Source: Pseudomonas asplenii
GTDB taxonomy: Bacteria; Pseudomonadota; Gammaproteobacteria; Pseudomonadales; Pseudomonadaceae
Length of the DNA: 64,000 bases
Direction: 5' to 3'
Assembly (NCBI RefSeq): GCF_001293465.1
Contig: NZ_JSYZ01000015.1
Coordinates: 186,001-250,000, forward strand
Every line of letters starts with the position of its first letter. Positions within the stretch are counted from its first letter, which is position 1. The notes beneath the pieces were generated by a model, which was given only the letters and a program-made list of their open reading frames with translations, was not told where the DNA came from and ran no database searches. This document shows positions 20,230 to 28,721 of the stretch, piece by piece. Position numbers and translations under genes: made by a program.

Positions 20230-21369
20230 ATGAGCCAACTTCCTTTCCTGCCTTTCGCCAAACCCACCATCGACGAAGCGACCATTGCCTCGGTCGCCGA
20301 CGTCCTGCGTTCCGGCTGGATCACCAGCGGTCCCAAGGTGGCGGCCTTCGAAGCCCAGTTGTCGGAATACTTCGGCGGGCGTCCGGTGCGGACCTTCAAC
20401 TCCGGCACCTGCACCATGGAAATCGCCCTGCGGATCGCCGGCATCGGCCCGGGTGACGAAGTCATCACCACGCCGATTTCCTGGGTCGCCACCGCCAACG
20501 TGATCATCGAGGTCGGTGCCACCCCGGTATTCGCCGACATCGACCCGGTGACCCGCAACATCGACCTGGACAAGCTCGAGGCCGCCATCACCCCACGCAC
20601 CCGGGCGATCATCCCGGTGTACCTGTCCGGCCTGCCGGTGGACATGGACCGCCTCTACGCCATTGCGAAGAAGCACAACCTGCGCATCGTCGAAGACGCC
20701 GCCCAGGCCCTGGGTTCGGAGTGGAAAGGCCAGAAGATCGGCGCCCTCGGCGACTTCGTCTCGTTCAGCTTCCAGGCGAACAAGAACATCACCTCCTCCG
20801 AGGGCGGCTGCCTGGTGCTGAACAATGCCGAGGAAGCACGCCTGGCGGAGAAATATCGCCTGCAGGGCGTGACCCGCAGCGGTCATGACGGGCTGGACGT
20901 GGACGTGCTCGGTGGCAAGTTCAACATGACCGACGTCGCCGCGGCCATCGGTCTGGGGCAGTTCGCCCAGGTCGACGCCATCACCGCCCATCGCCGGGCG
21001 ATGGCCGAGTACTACTTCGAGTGCTTCGGCAGCGATTTCGAGGAGAAGTACGGCGCACAACTGCCGGTGAAGGACTTCACCCACAGCAACTGGCACATGT
21101 TCCAGCTGGTGCTGCCTGAGCGCCAGGACGGTCGTCCGGCACGGGATACCTTCATGGAGGACATGAAGCAGCAGGGCATCGGCATCGGCTACCACTACCC
21201 GGCGATCCACCTGCTGAGCCTGTACCGCGCCCGCGGCTTCAAGGAAGGCATGTTCCCGATCGCCGAGCGGGTCGGGCGCCTGATCGTTTCGTTGCCGATG
21301 TTCAACGTGATCACCCAGGCCGATGTCGAGCGCTCGGTGGCGGCGGTCAAGGCGGCGCTGTCGCGCTGA
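20230..21369 (+). CDS. DegT/DnrJ/EryC1/StrS (ArnB-like) aminotransferase
   Basis: 379 residues from MSQLPFLPF (ATG at 20230); this start matches the family beginning, and upstream in-frame codons do not. It is a PLP-dependent enzyme that usually aminates keto-sugar nucleotides. The motifs are SGWITSGPK near the start, EDAAQALGS (155-163) and the PLP lysine Lys185 in FSFQANKNITSSEGG. Length and layout resemble ArnB. No other nucleotide-sugar gene is nearby, so the substrate is unknown. It lies between gcvP (divergent) and gcvH (convergent), a place where the gcv genes are usually contiguous. The ribosome site is weak. Confidence 0.88.
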   Translation: MSQLPFLPFAKPTIDEATIASVADVLRSGWITSGPKVAAFEAQLSEYFGGRPVRTFNSGTCTMEIALRIAGIGPGDEVITTPISWVATANVIIEVGATPVFADIDPVTRNIDLDKLEAAITPRTRAIIPVYLSGLPVDMDRLYAIAKKHNLRIVEDAAQALGSEWKGQKIGALGDFVSFSFQANKNITSSEGGCLVLNNAEEARLAEKYRLQGVTRSGHDGLDVDVLGGKFNMTDVAAAIGLGQFAQVDAITAHRRAMAEYYFECFGSDFEEKYGAQLPVKDFTHSNWHMFQLVLPERQDGRPARDTFMEDMKQQGIGIGYHYPAIHLLSLYRARGFKEGMFPIAERVGRLIVSLPMFNVITQADVERSVAAVKAALSR

Positions 21370-21383
21370 GACCGAGGCGCCTG

Positions 21384-21482
21384 CCCTATTCGCGGGCAAG
21401 CCACGCTCCTACAGGTTGTCGGTCGTACACAAAGTTACGGACGACTCAAAACTGTAGGAGCGTGGCTTGCCCGCGAATAGGG
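21384..21482. repeat. Perfect REP inverted pair
   Basis: Two 31-base copies (21384-21414 and 21452-21482) are exact inverted repeats around a 37-base spacer. The core is TGTAGGAGCGTGGCTTGCCC. The pair lies between the convergent aminotransferase and gcvH genes, where it could form a long hairpin that ends or protects both transcripts. Confidence 0.9.
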
Positions 21483-21503
21483 CCCCAGGGCCTTGCGCCC
21501 GAT

Positions 21504-21887
21504 TTACTCGCCGATGGAGGCCTTGTAGCCAGCGGCATCCAGCAGCTTGTCCAGCTCGGACTTGTCGCTCGGCTTGAGCTTGAAGATCCACGACTCGTAG
21601 GGTTCTTCGTTGAGCAGCTCCGGCGAATCGGCCAGTTCCTCGTTCACCGCGATCACTTCACCGGACACCGGTGCATAGATATCGGAAGCGGCCTTCACCG
21701 ACTCCACCACACCCGCCGCATCACCTGCCGCGAAGGTCTTGCCGACTTCGGTCAACTCGACGAACACCACATCCCCCAACGCCTCCTGAGCGTGGTCGCT
21801 GATACCGACGGTCACCGTACCATCGGCTTCCAGGCGGGCCCATTCGTGGCTTTGGGCATAACGCAGATCGCTAGGGATAACGCTCAT
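21504..21887 (-). CDS. gcvH: Glycine cleavage system H protein
   Basis: 127 residues from MSVIPSDLRY (ATG at 21887). It carries the lipoyl group that shuttles intermediates between the P, T and L proteins. The lipoylated lysine is in ESVKAASDIYAPVSG. The C-terminal YESWIFKLKPSD is typical. It follows gcvT after 59 bases in the same direction, so the two are one transcript. The L protein is supplied by a dehydrogenase gene elsewhere. Confidence 0.96.
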   Translation of the reverse strand: MSVIPSDLRYAQSHEWARLEADGTVTVGISDHAQEALGDVVFVELTEVGKTFAAGDAAGVVESVKAASDIYAPVSGEVIAVNEELADSPELLNEEPYESWIFKLKPSDKSELDKLLDAAGYKASIGE

Positions 21888-21946
21888 ATTCAAGAGTCCT
21901 CGAGAAAAAGTGTCAGCGGCCTGCGGCACAGGCTCGCCGGATAAGA

Positions 21947-23029
21947 TCAGACCAGGGTTTTGCCATGACGCACGAACGTCGGCTTTACCACGCGAACCGG
22001 GTACCATTTGCCGCGAATTTCAACTTCAGCGCGGTCGGCCGTAGCTGCGGGAACACGCGCCAGAGCAATCGACTTGCTAAGCGTAGGAGAGAAACTACCA
22101 CTGGTGATCTCTCCTTCGCCAACGTCGGCGATACGAACCACCTGGTGCGCACGCAAGACACCGCGCTCCTCCAGCACCAGACCGACCAGTTTGAGGCTTG
22201 GCCCGGCCGCCTTTTCGGCCTCGAGGGCAGCGCGGCCGATGAAGTCGCGCCCCGCCGGTTCCCAGGCGATGGTCCAGGCCATGTTGGAGGCCAACGGCGA
22301 GACATTCAGGTCGATGTCCTGGCCGTAGAGGTTCATCCCGGCCTCAAGGCGCAGGGTATCGCGGGCACCGAGGCCGATCGGCGAGATACCGGCCCCGACC
22401 AGGTCGTTGAAGAACGCCGGGGCCTGTTGCGCCGGCAGCACGATTTCCAGGCCATCCTCGCCGGTGTAGCCGGTGCGGGCAATGAACCAGTCGCCGTCAC
22501 TGCGGCCTTCGAAGGGCTTGAGCTGCTGGATCAGCTGGCTGCGGGACTGGCTCACCAGTTCGCTGATCCGGTGCCGGGCCTGCGGGCCCTGGATCGCCAG
22601 CATCGCCAGCTCGGGACGCTCCAGCAATTGGACATCGAAGCCGGTGAGCCTGGCGTTCATCCACGCCAGGTCCTGGTCACGGGTGGCCGCGTTGACCACC
22701 AGCCGGTAACCGGCATCCGTGCGGTAGACGATCATGTCATCGACCACCCCGCCCTGCTCGGTGAGCATGGCGCTGTAGAGCGCGCGGCCCGGGCTGTCGA
22801 GTCGCTCGACATCATTGGCCAGCAGGTGCTGCAACCAGGCCTTGGCCTGGCTGCCGGCGACGTCGATCACCGTCATGTGCGAGACATCGAAAACCCCGCA
22901 GTCGCGACGCACCTGGTGGTGCTCCTCGACTTGCGAGCCGTAGTGCAGAGGCATATCCCAACCGCCAAAATCGACCATCTTCGCGCCGAGGGCGAGGTGC
23001 AGGTCATACAGAGGCGTGCGCTGTCCCAT
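21947..23029 (-). CDS. gcvT: Aminomethyltransferase, T protein of the glycine cleavage system
   Basis: 360 residues. It releases ammonia from the aminomethyl-lipoyl H protein and makes 5,10-methylene-tetrahydrofolate. Family motifs include MVDFGGWDMPLHYGSQ, FDVSHM and the folate-site ARTGYTGEDGLEI. AGGAGAAA precedes the ATG at 23029. Upstream on the same strand lies the iron permease gene, with 156 bases between. No glycine riboswitch is apparent in that leader. Confidence 0.95.
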   Translation of the reverse strand: MGQRTPLYDLHLALGAKMVDFGGWDMPLHYGSQVEEHHQVRRDCGVFDVSHMTVIDVAGSQAKAWLQHLLANDVERLDSPGRALYSAMLTEQGGVVDDMIVYRTDAGYRLVVNAATRDQDLAWMNARLTGFDVQLLERPELAMLAIQGPQARHRISELVSQSRSQLIQQLKPFEGRSDGDWFIARTGYTGEDGLEIVLPAQQAPAFFNDLVGAGISPIGLGARDTLRLEAGMNLYGQDIDLNVSPLASNMAWTIAWEPAGRDFIGRAALEAEKAAGPSLKLVGLVLEERGVLRAHQVVRIADVGEGEITSGSFSPTLSKSIALARVPAATADRAEVEIRGKWYPVRVVKPTFVRHGKTLV

Positions 23030-23123
23030 GGGTTTCTCCTTCCGGGCGTGGCGAAGGTGCGGACAGGCGCCGGACTGGCTTCAGCCCTTTATGAATGGGG
23101 CCTTGAGCCGTATTCCGGAACCC

Positions 23124-23140
23124 GGTCTGTCAGACGGACC
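23124..23140. promoter_or_regulatory. Dyad in the gcvT leader
   Basis: GGTCTGTC-A-GACGGACC is an 8+1+8 inverted repeat with one mismatch (a G-U pair in RNA), about 95 bases before the gcvT start. It could be an operator for a glycine-responsive regulator or an RNA hairpin. The trans-acting factor is not known. Confidence 0.35.
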
Positions 23141-23185
23141 ACACCGAATGCCGCGCATTGTAGCCGCAAGGAACCGACCTGGCAC

Positions 23186-24802
23186 CTAACCGATTTGCCT
23201 TGCCGAACGCCGGATCAGGCCGATCACCGGCAACAGGCCGACCAGCACCAGGGTCAGGGCCGGCAACGAGGCCCGCGCCCATTCGCCCTCGCTGGTCATC
23301 TCGAAGACCCGCACCGCCAGCGTGTCCCAGCCGAACGGGCGCATCAGCAGGGTCGCCGGCATTTCCTTGAGCACATCGACGAACACCAGCAATGCCGCAC
23401 TCAGGGTACCGGGCAACAGCAGCGGCAGATACACTTTGAAAAACAGTCGCGGCCCGCCCACCCCCAGGCTGCGAGCTGCCTGCGGCAACGACGGGCGAAT
23501 GCGCTCCAGGCTGTTTTCCAAGGGCCCGTAGGCCACCGCGATGAAACGCACCAGGTACGCCAGCAGCAGGGCCGAGAGACTGCCCAGCAGCAGGGGCTTG
23601 CCGGCCCCGCCGAACCAGCTCGACAGCGGGATCACCAGTTCGCGGTCCAGGTAACTGAAGGCGAGCATGATCGACACCGCCAGCACCGAGCCGGGCAACG
23701 CATAACCGAGGTTGGCCAGGCTGACGCCACTGCGGATCGCCCGGGTCGGCGCCTGGCGACGGGCGAAGGCCAGCAGCATCGCCACCGCCACGGTCACCAG
23801 CGCAGCCATGCCGCCCAGGTACAGGGTATGCAGGATCAGCCCGGTGTAGCGCTCATCCAGGTCGAGGCGCCCGCGCCGCCAGAACCAGGCCAGCAGTTGC
23901 AGCAATGGCACGACGAAAGCGCAGGCGAACACCAGCAGGCACCAGCCGCTGGCCGCCCAGGCCTTCAGGCCATGCAGGCGGTACAGCGCACTGCCCCGGG
24001 GCCGCTCGTTGCCGGCCCGGCTGGCACCGCGGGCCCGCCGCTCGCCATAGAGCACCAGCATCACCGCGAGCAGCAGCAGGCTGGCCAGCTGGGCGGCACT
24101 GGACAGGCTGAAGAAGCCGTACCAGGTCTTGTAGATCGCGGTAGTGAAGGTGTCGAAGTTGAACACCGACACCGCGCCGAAATCCGCCAGGGTCTCCATC
24201 AGCGCCAGCGCGACCCCGGCACCGATGGCCGGCCGCGCCATCGGCAGGGCCACCCGCCAGAACGCCTGCCAGGGCGACTGGCCGAGCACCCGCGCCGCTT
24301 CCATCAGGCCTTTGCCCTGGGCCAGGAACGCGCTGCGCGCCAGCAGATAGACATAGGGGTAGAACACCAGCACCAGCACCAGGATCACCCCACCGGTGGA
24401 GCGCACCCGCGGCAGCCGCAGGCCGCTGCCAAAGACTTCGCGCAGCAGGGTCTGCACCGGGCCGGAGAAATCCAGCAGACCGACGAAAACGAAGGCCAGC
24501 ACATAGGCCGGAATGGCGAAGGGCAGCATCAACGCCCAGTCGAGCCAGCGCCGGCCGGGGAATTCGCAGAGGCTGGTGAGCCAGGCCAGGCTGACACCCA
24601 GCAGGGTCACACCGACCCCGACGCCAGCCACCAGGGTCAGGGTGTTGCCCAGCAGGCGTGGCAGCTGGGTATCCCAGAGGTGGGTCCAGATCTGCGCGTC
24701 GATCGACTGCCAGGACAGCAACAATACGCTCAGCGGCAACAGCACCAGGGCCGCGACGGCGAAGACCAGGGGGTACCAGCGGCGTTGGATGGGATGGGCC
24801 AA
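23186..24802 (-). CDS. Ferric-iron ABC transporter permease, fused two-domain type
   Basis: 538 residues with about twelve membrane helices in two homologous halves, each with an EAA-type loop (MEAARVLGQSPWQAFWRVALP and LPQAARSLGVGGPRLFFKV). This is the FbpB/SfuB layout for ferric-ion uptake. I place the start at a TTG (24802), read as MAHPIQRRWYPL, because GAGAAG lies just upstream; ATG options further up run into the REP pair. The binding-protein gene is upstream. No ATP-binding subunit gene is adjacent, so the ATPase must come from elsewhere. From memory this corresponds to PAO1 PA5216. Confidence 0.88.
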   Translation of the reverse strand: MAHPIQRRWYPLVFAVAALVLLPLSVLLLSWQSIDAQIWTHLWDTQLPRLLGNTLTLVAGVGVGVTLLGVSLAWLTSLCEFPGRRWLDWALMLPFAIPAYVLAFVFVGLLDFSGPVQTLLREVFGSGLRLPRVRSTGGVILVLVLVFYPYVYLLARSAFLAQGKGLMEAARVLGQSPWQAFWRVALPMARPAIGAGVALALMETLADFGAVSVFNFDTFTTAIYKTWYGFFSLSSAAQLASLLLLAVMLVLYGERRARGASRAGNERPRGSALYRLHGLKAWAASGWCLLVFACAFVVPLLQLLAWFWRRGRLDLDERYTGLILHTLYLGGMAALVTVAVAMLLAFARRQAPTRAIRSGVSLANLGYALPGSVLAVSIMLAFSYLDRELVIPLSSWFGGAGKPLLLGSLSALLLAYLVRFIAVAYGPLENSLERIRPSLPQAARSLGVGGPRLFFKVYLPLLLPGTLSAALLVFVDVLKEMPATLLMRPFGWDTLAVRVFEMTSEGEWARASLPALTLVLVGLLPVIGLIRRSARQIG

Positions 24803-24835
24803 GAAACTTCTCGGTTGGGGTTGTGTGTGAGCGCC

Positions 24836-24929
24836 CTTGTAGGAGCGTGGCTTGCCCGCGAAGAACGATGACGCAGTGCCACTGGAACACCGCATCGCCT
24901 CATTCGCGGGCAAGCCGCGCTCCTACAAG
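24836..24929. repeat. REP inverted pair
   Basis: Copies at 24836-24862 (CTTGTAGGAGCGTGGCTTGC...) and 24903-24929 (inverse, one mismatch) lie between the iron-binding-protein gene and the permease gene. In an operon this position often lets the first gene be expressed more than the second. Confidence 0.88.
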
Positions 24930-24945
24930 AGATAGGATGGTGTTG

Positions 24946-25947
24946 TCAGTTCCAGCCGGCGCGGTCCATCAGGCGGATCGCCTCGGCCTGGCGCTTGCCG
25001 GCAATTTCCACCGGCAGGGCGTCGGGGACGAACTTGCCCCAACTCGCCACTTCCGCCGACGGCGGCACCGCCGGGTTGGCCGGGAACTCCTGGTTCACAT
25101 CGGCGAAGATCCGCTGGGCCTCGGGCGTGGTCATCCACTCCACCAGCGCCTTGGCCGCTTCCGGGTGCGGGGCATGTCTGGTCAGGCCGATCCCCGACAG
25201 GTTCACGTGCACGCCACGATCACCCTGGTTCGGCCAGAACAGTTTCACCGCCAGGTTCGGGTTCTGCTTGTGCAGGCGCCCGTAGTAGTAGGTGTTGACG
25301 ATACCGACGTCGCACTGCCCGGCGTTGATCGCCTCGAGCACCGCGATGTCATCGGAGAACACGTCGGTGGACAGGTTGTTCACCCAGCCCTTGAGAATCT
25401 GCTCGGTCTTCTCGGCGCCATGCACCTCGATCAGGGTGGCGGTCAGCGACTGGTTGTAGACCTTTTTCGCCGTACGCAGGCACAGGCGGCCTTCCCACTG
25501 CTTGTCGGCCAGTGCCTCGTAGGTGGTCAGGTCCGCCGGTTTCACCCGCTCGGTGGAATACGCCAGGGTTCGCGCGCGCAGGCTCAAGCCGGTCCACTGA
25601 TGGGCCGAGGAGCGGTACTGCAGCGGGATGTTGCTGTCGATCGTCTTCGAGGTGAAGGGCTGCAGGATACCCATCTGTTCGGCCTGCCAGAGGTTGCCGG
25701 CATCGACGGTCAGCAGCAGGTCGGCGGTGGCATTCTCGCCTTCGGCCTTGATCCGCTGCATCAGCGGCGCTTCCTTGTCGGTAATGAATTTCACCTTGAC
25801 CCCGGTCTTCCGGGTATAGGCATCGAACACCGGCTTGATCAGTTCGTCGATTCGCGAGGAGTAGACCACCACCTCATCGGCAGCGTGGGCGGCGCCCGCC
25901 ATCAGGGTCAGGGCCAGGGCTGTCAGTAGACGCTTCGGTGCCGGCAT
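24946..25947 (-). CDS. Ferric-iron ABC transporter periplasmic binding protein
   Basis: 333 residues. The signal peptide LLTALALTLMAGAAHA is cut near residue 22, and the mature protein begins ADEVVVYSSR, as in FbpA/FutA proteins. A Tyr pair, NTYYYGRL, near residue 220 matches the tyrosines that bind ferric iron. The ATG at 25947 is preceded by GGGAACG. It heads a two-gene unit with the permease. A Fur-like dyad lies upstream. Confidence 0.92.
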   Translation of the reverse strand: MPAPKRLLTALALTLMAGAAHAADEVVVYSSRIDELIKPVFDAYTRKTGVKVKFITDKEAPLMQRIKAEGENATADLLLTVDAGNLWQAEQMGILQPFTSKTIDSNIPLQYRSSAHQWTGLSLRARTLAYSTERVKPADLTTYEALADKQWEGRLCLRTAKKVYNQSLTATLIEVHGAEKTEQILKGWVNNLSTDVFSDDIAVLEAINAGQCDVGIVNTYYYGRLHKQNPNLAVKLFWPNQGDRGVHVNLSGIGLTRHAPHPEAAKALVEWMTTPEAQRIFADVNQEFPANPAVPPSAEVASWGKFVPDALPVEIAGKRQAEAIRLMDRAGWN

Positions 25948-25981
25948 GGGAGCGTTCCCTCAAGTGCGCAAGTAAGCGCGA

Positions 25982-26000
25982 AATGATAGTGACTCACATT
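25982..26000. promoter_or_regulatory. Possible Fur box
   Basis: AATGATAGTGACTCACATT lies 35 bases before the iron-binding-protein start. It is a 19-base dyad with good outer arms (AATG/CATT and AGT/ACT). It agrees with the Fur consensus at only about half the positions, but its place before an iron-uptake gene supports the call. Confidence 0.4.
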
Positions 26001-26103
26001 TGCGCCCTCAACCGAAGTCGGCACGGAGGCGTTACCAGATGTTGCACAGATTCACCGCGGGTTTCCCATCTGCCCTATCAAGGCGCGTCAGGATTCATGC
26101 TTC

Positions 26104-26130
26104 TGTAGGAGCCGGGCTTGCCCGCCAAGC
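26104..26130. repeat. Single REP copy
   Basis: TGTAGGAGCCGGGCTTGCCC at 26104 onwards, without a clear inverted mate. It sits between the iron-transport and ubiquinone genes. Nothing else is seen in 26001-26178. Confidence 0.75.
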
Positions 26131-26178
26131 TTTCAGCGCTCTCCAGAACACTTTCGCGGACACACCGGGCACCGGCAC

Positions 26179-27405
26179 CTACAAGGCCCTGGCCAGCTCC
26201 GGCAGATCCCCCGTCAGGCCCAGTGCCTGGCGCACGAACAGCGCCTTGGCCTCGGGCACCTGGTCGACCACCCTCAAGCCGGTATTGCGCAGCCAGCGCA
26301 ACGGCAGCGGGTCGGCCTGGAACAGCCGCTCGAAACCCTCCATCGCCGCCATCAACCCCAGGTTGTGCGGCATGCGCCGACGCTCGAAGCGGCTTAGCAC
26401 CTTCACACTGGCCAGCCGCTCGCCACGCTCGACCGCCCGCAGCAGCACTTCGGCCAGCACCGCGGCATCGAGGAAACCCAGGTTCACGCCCTGCCCCGCC
26501 AGCGGGTGGATGGTATGCGCCGCGTCACCGATCAGCGCCAGCCCCTCGGCGACATAACGCTTGGCGTGACGCTGGCGCAGGGGCACGCAGACACGCGGGT
26601 CAACGGCAAGCACCTCGCCGAGGCGCCCTTCGAAGGCGCGCTCCAGCTCATGGCGGAAGCTGGCTTCATCCAGTGCCATCAGGCGCTCCGCCTCACCCGG
26701 GGTGGTCGACCAGACGATCGAACACCAGTCCTGTTGGCCGTCACGCTCCAGCGGCAGGAACGCCAGCGGACCGTCGTCGGTAAAACGCTGCCAGGCGGTC
26801 ATCCGGTGCGGCTGGCTGCTGCGCACGCTGGTCACAATGGCATGATGCATGTAATCCCATTCCCGCGTTGCACAACCGGCCAGGCGCCGCACCGCCGAAT
26901 TGGCGCCGTCGGCGGCCACCACCAGCGGCGCACGCAGCTTGCGACCGTCGGCCAGGGTCAGCAGCCAGTCATCGCCGGAGCGGCGCATCTGCTCCAGCCG
27001 CGCATTGGCCAGAAGGCCCATGTCGCAGTCGTGCAGGCGATCGAGCAAGGCGTCCTGGACCACCCGGTTCTCGACGATATGCCCGAGCACCTCGGCATGC
27101 ACACTGGCCGCCGAGAAGTGAATCTGCCCGGTACCGCTGCCGTCCCAGACCTGCATGTCGCGGTAGGGACTGGCGCGCCGCCCGGCAATGCCGGGCCATA
27201 CACCCAGGCGCTCGAGAATGCGCTGGCTGGCGGCCGACAGGGCACTCACCCGAGCTTCGAACGGCGCCAGCGGATCGAACGGTTTGACGCTCATCGGCCC
27301 GCCGTCGAGCAGCAGCACCTGCAGGCCACTGTCTTTCAACGCCAGGGCCAGGGCACTGCCCACCATCCCGGCCCCGACAATCAGCACATCTGCGCGCATT
27401 TCCAT
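26179..27405 (-). CDS. ubiI: FAD-dependent ubiquinone-ring hydroxylase, UbiI/VisC type
   Basis: 408 residues. The FAD Rossmann motif VLIVGAGMVGSALALAL is at the N-terminus. A second FAD motif, GLALIGDAAHTIHPLAGQG, lies at about 285-305 and is the UbiH/COQ6 signature. UbiI adds the C5 hydroxyl in aerobic ubiquinone synthesis. Order with ubiH, pepP and ygfB is the same as in E. coli, where this position is ubiI. Choice of UbiI rather than UbiF rests on that order. A REP pair separates it from ubiH. Confidence 0.85.
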   Translation of the reverse strand: MEMRADVLIVGAGMVGSALALALKDSGLQVLLLDGGPMSVKPFDPLAPFEARVSALSAASQRILERLGVWPGIAGRRASPYRDMQVWDGSGTGQIHFSAASVHAEVLGHIVENRVVQDALLDRLHDCDMGLLANARLEQMRRSGDDWLLTLADGRKLRAPLVVAADGANSAVRRLAGCATREWDYMHHAIVTSVRSSQPHRMTAWQRFTDDGPLAFLPLERDGQQDWCSIVWSTTPGEAERLMALDEASFRHELERAFEGRLGEVLAVDPRVCVPLRQRHAKRYVAEGLALIGDAAHTIHPLAGQGVNLGFLDAAVLAEVLLRAVERGERLASVKVLSRFERRRMPHNLGLMAAMEGFERLFQADPLPLRWLRNTGLRVVDQVPEAKALFVRQALGLTGDLPELARAL

Positions 27406-27426
27406 GCTTCAAACCTTAGCAAGTGA

Positions 27427-27501
27427 TGTAGGAGCCGGGCTTGCCCGCGAAGCTTTTTGGCGGCCTTGATGGCCCCTTCGCGGGCAAGCCCGGCTCCTAC
27501 A
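27427..27501. repeat. REP inverted pair
   Basis: TGTAGGAGCCGGGCTTGCCC at 27427 onwards and its perfect inverse ending at 27501, each 26 bases, separated by 23 bases. Lies between ubiI and ubiH in the same operon. Confidence 0.9.
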
Positions 27502-27533
27502 GGATTCGTGGTGGCCAGAGACACCACAAGACT

Positions 27534-28721
27534 CTAGACATCGGCACGCGTACCCAGCCCCATGGCCTGGCGGGCGAACCAGCGCTTGGCCGGCGGCAGC
27601 AGGTCCAGGCCCAGCAGGCCAAGGTTGCGCCCCAGGGCGACCAGCGGCTGGCCGCTGACGAACAGCCGGGTGACCCGATCGGAGAAACCGACGGTCAGTG
27701 TCTGGTCCAGGCGCTGGCGTTCCTGGTAGCCGCGCAGGGTCGCAAAGTCGCCCAGTGGCGCCTCGCTGGCCAGCAAGGCTTCAGCCAGGGCCTGGGCATC
27801 GCGCAGGGACAGGTTGAAGCCCTGTCCGGCAATCGGATGCAGGCTATGGGCCGCGTTGCCCAGCACCGCCAGGTGCGGACGAACCTGTTCCTCGGCCTCC
27901 ACCAGGGTCAACGGGTACAGGTGTCGAGCGCCGACCTGCTTCAGGGTGCCGAGGCGATAACCGAACACACCCTGCAACTCGCTGAGGAAGCTGCGCTCGT
28001 CCAGTTGCGCGAGCCGTTGAGCGTCCATCCCGAGCCGGGTCCAGACCAGTGCACAACGGTTGTCCGGCAACGGCAGCAGGGCCATCGGCCCTTCGTCGGT
28101 GAACCGCTCGAAGGCCATGCCGTGATGGGCTTCGCCCGGTGAAATATTGGCGATCAGCGCGCTCTGGTTGTACGGCCGCTTGCGCACGCCGATCCCCAGT
28201 TGCTCGCGCAGGCCGGAACGGCCACCGTCGGCCAGCACGGCCAGCTCGCAGTCGAGCACGGTGTCATCGTTGAGGCTCAGGCGATAGCCGCCTTCCAGTG
28301 GCTGCAGGCGGGTCACCTCGGCCGGGCAGCGCCAACTGACCACCTCCTGGTCCAGCCCCTGCCAGAGGCATTGGCCGAGCCAGGCGTTCTCCACCACATA
28401 GCCCAGGGCCGGCACGCCCTCTTCCATGGCCGACAGCCGTGCCGTGGAAAAACGGCCGCGGTCGGACACATGAATCTGCCTGATCGGCTCGGCGCGCTGG
28501 GCAATCGGCTGCCACAGCCCCAGACGTTCGTAGATCTGCCGGGAGCCGAAGGACAGCGCCGACGAACGCGCGTCATAGCTCGGCTGGTAGCTGTCGCCGG
28601 GGGCGAAGGGTTCGATCAGCACGATCTTCCAGCCACGTGCCTTGGCCCCGGCCTGCAACGCCAGGGCCAGGCTGGCGCCGACCAGGCCACCGCCGATGAT
28701 CGCCAGATTGGCCCGGCTCAT
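27534..28721 (-). CDS. ubiH: 2-octaprenyl-6-methoxyphenol hydroxylase UbiH
   Basis: 395 residues. FAD-binding LAIIGGGLVGASLALAL opens the protein, and HLAVLGNAAHSLHPIAGQG is the downstream FAD motif, with Asn where many homologues have Asp. UbiH hydroxylates C1 of the ubiquinone ring at the membrane surface. Its ATG overlaps the pepP stop (ATGA), so translation is coupled. It is a paralogue of the gene at 26179-27405. Confidence 0.9.
   Translation of the reverse strand: MSRANLAIIGGGLVGASLALALQAGAKARGWKIVLIEPFAPGDSYQPSYDARSSALSFGSRQIYERLGLWQPIAQRAEPIRQIHVSDRGRFSTARLSAMEEGVPALGYVVENAWLGQCLWQGLDQEVVSWRCPAEVTRLQPLEGGYRLSLNDDTVLDCELAVLADGGRSGLREQLGIGVRKRPYNQSALIANISPGEAHHGMAFERFTDEGPMALLPLPDNRCALVWTRLGMDAQRLAQLDERSFLSELQGVFGYRLGTLKQVGARHLYPLTLVEAEEQVRPHLAVLGNAAHSLHPIAGQGFNLSLRDAQALAEALLASEAPLGDFATLRGYQERQRLDQTLTVGFSDRVTRLFVSGQPLVALGRNLGLLGLDLLPPAKRWFARQAMGLGTRADV

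Noticed and set aside
23030..23185. Glycine riboswitch before gcvT
   Set aside because: Read by eye, the leader has no tandem aptamer cores; only a simple dyad was found.
21965..24871. Very long plus-strand open frame over gcvT and the iron permease gene
   Set aside because: It crosses two real genes and the gap between them on the other strand, and is Gln/His/Arg-rich with no recognisable domain.
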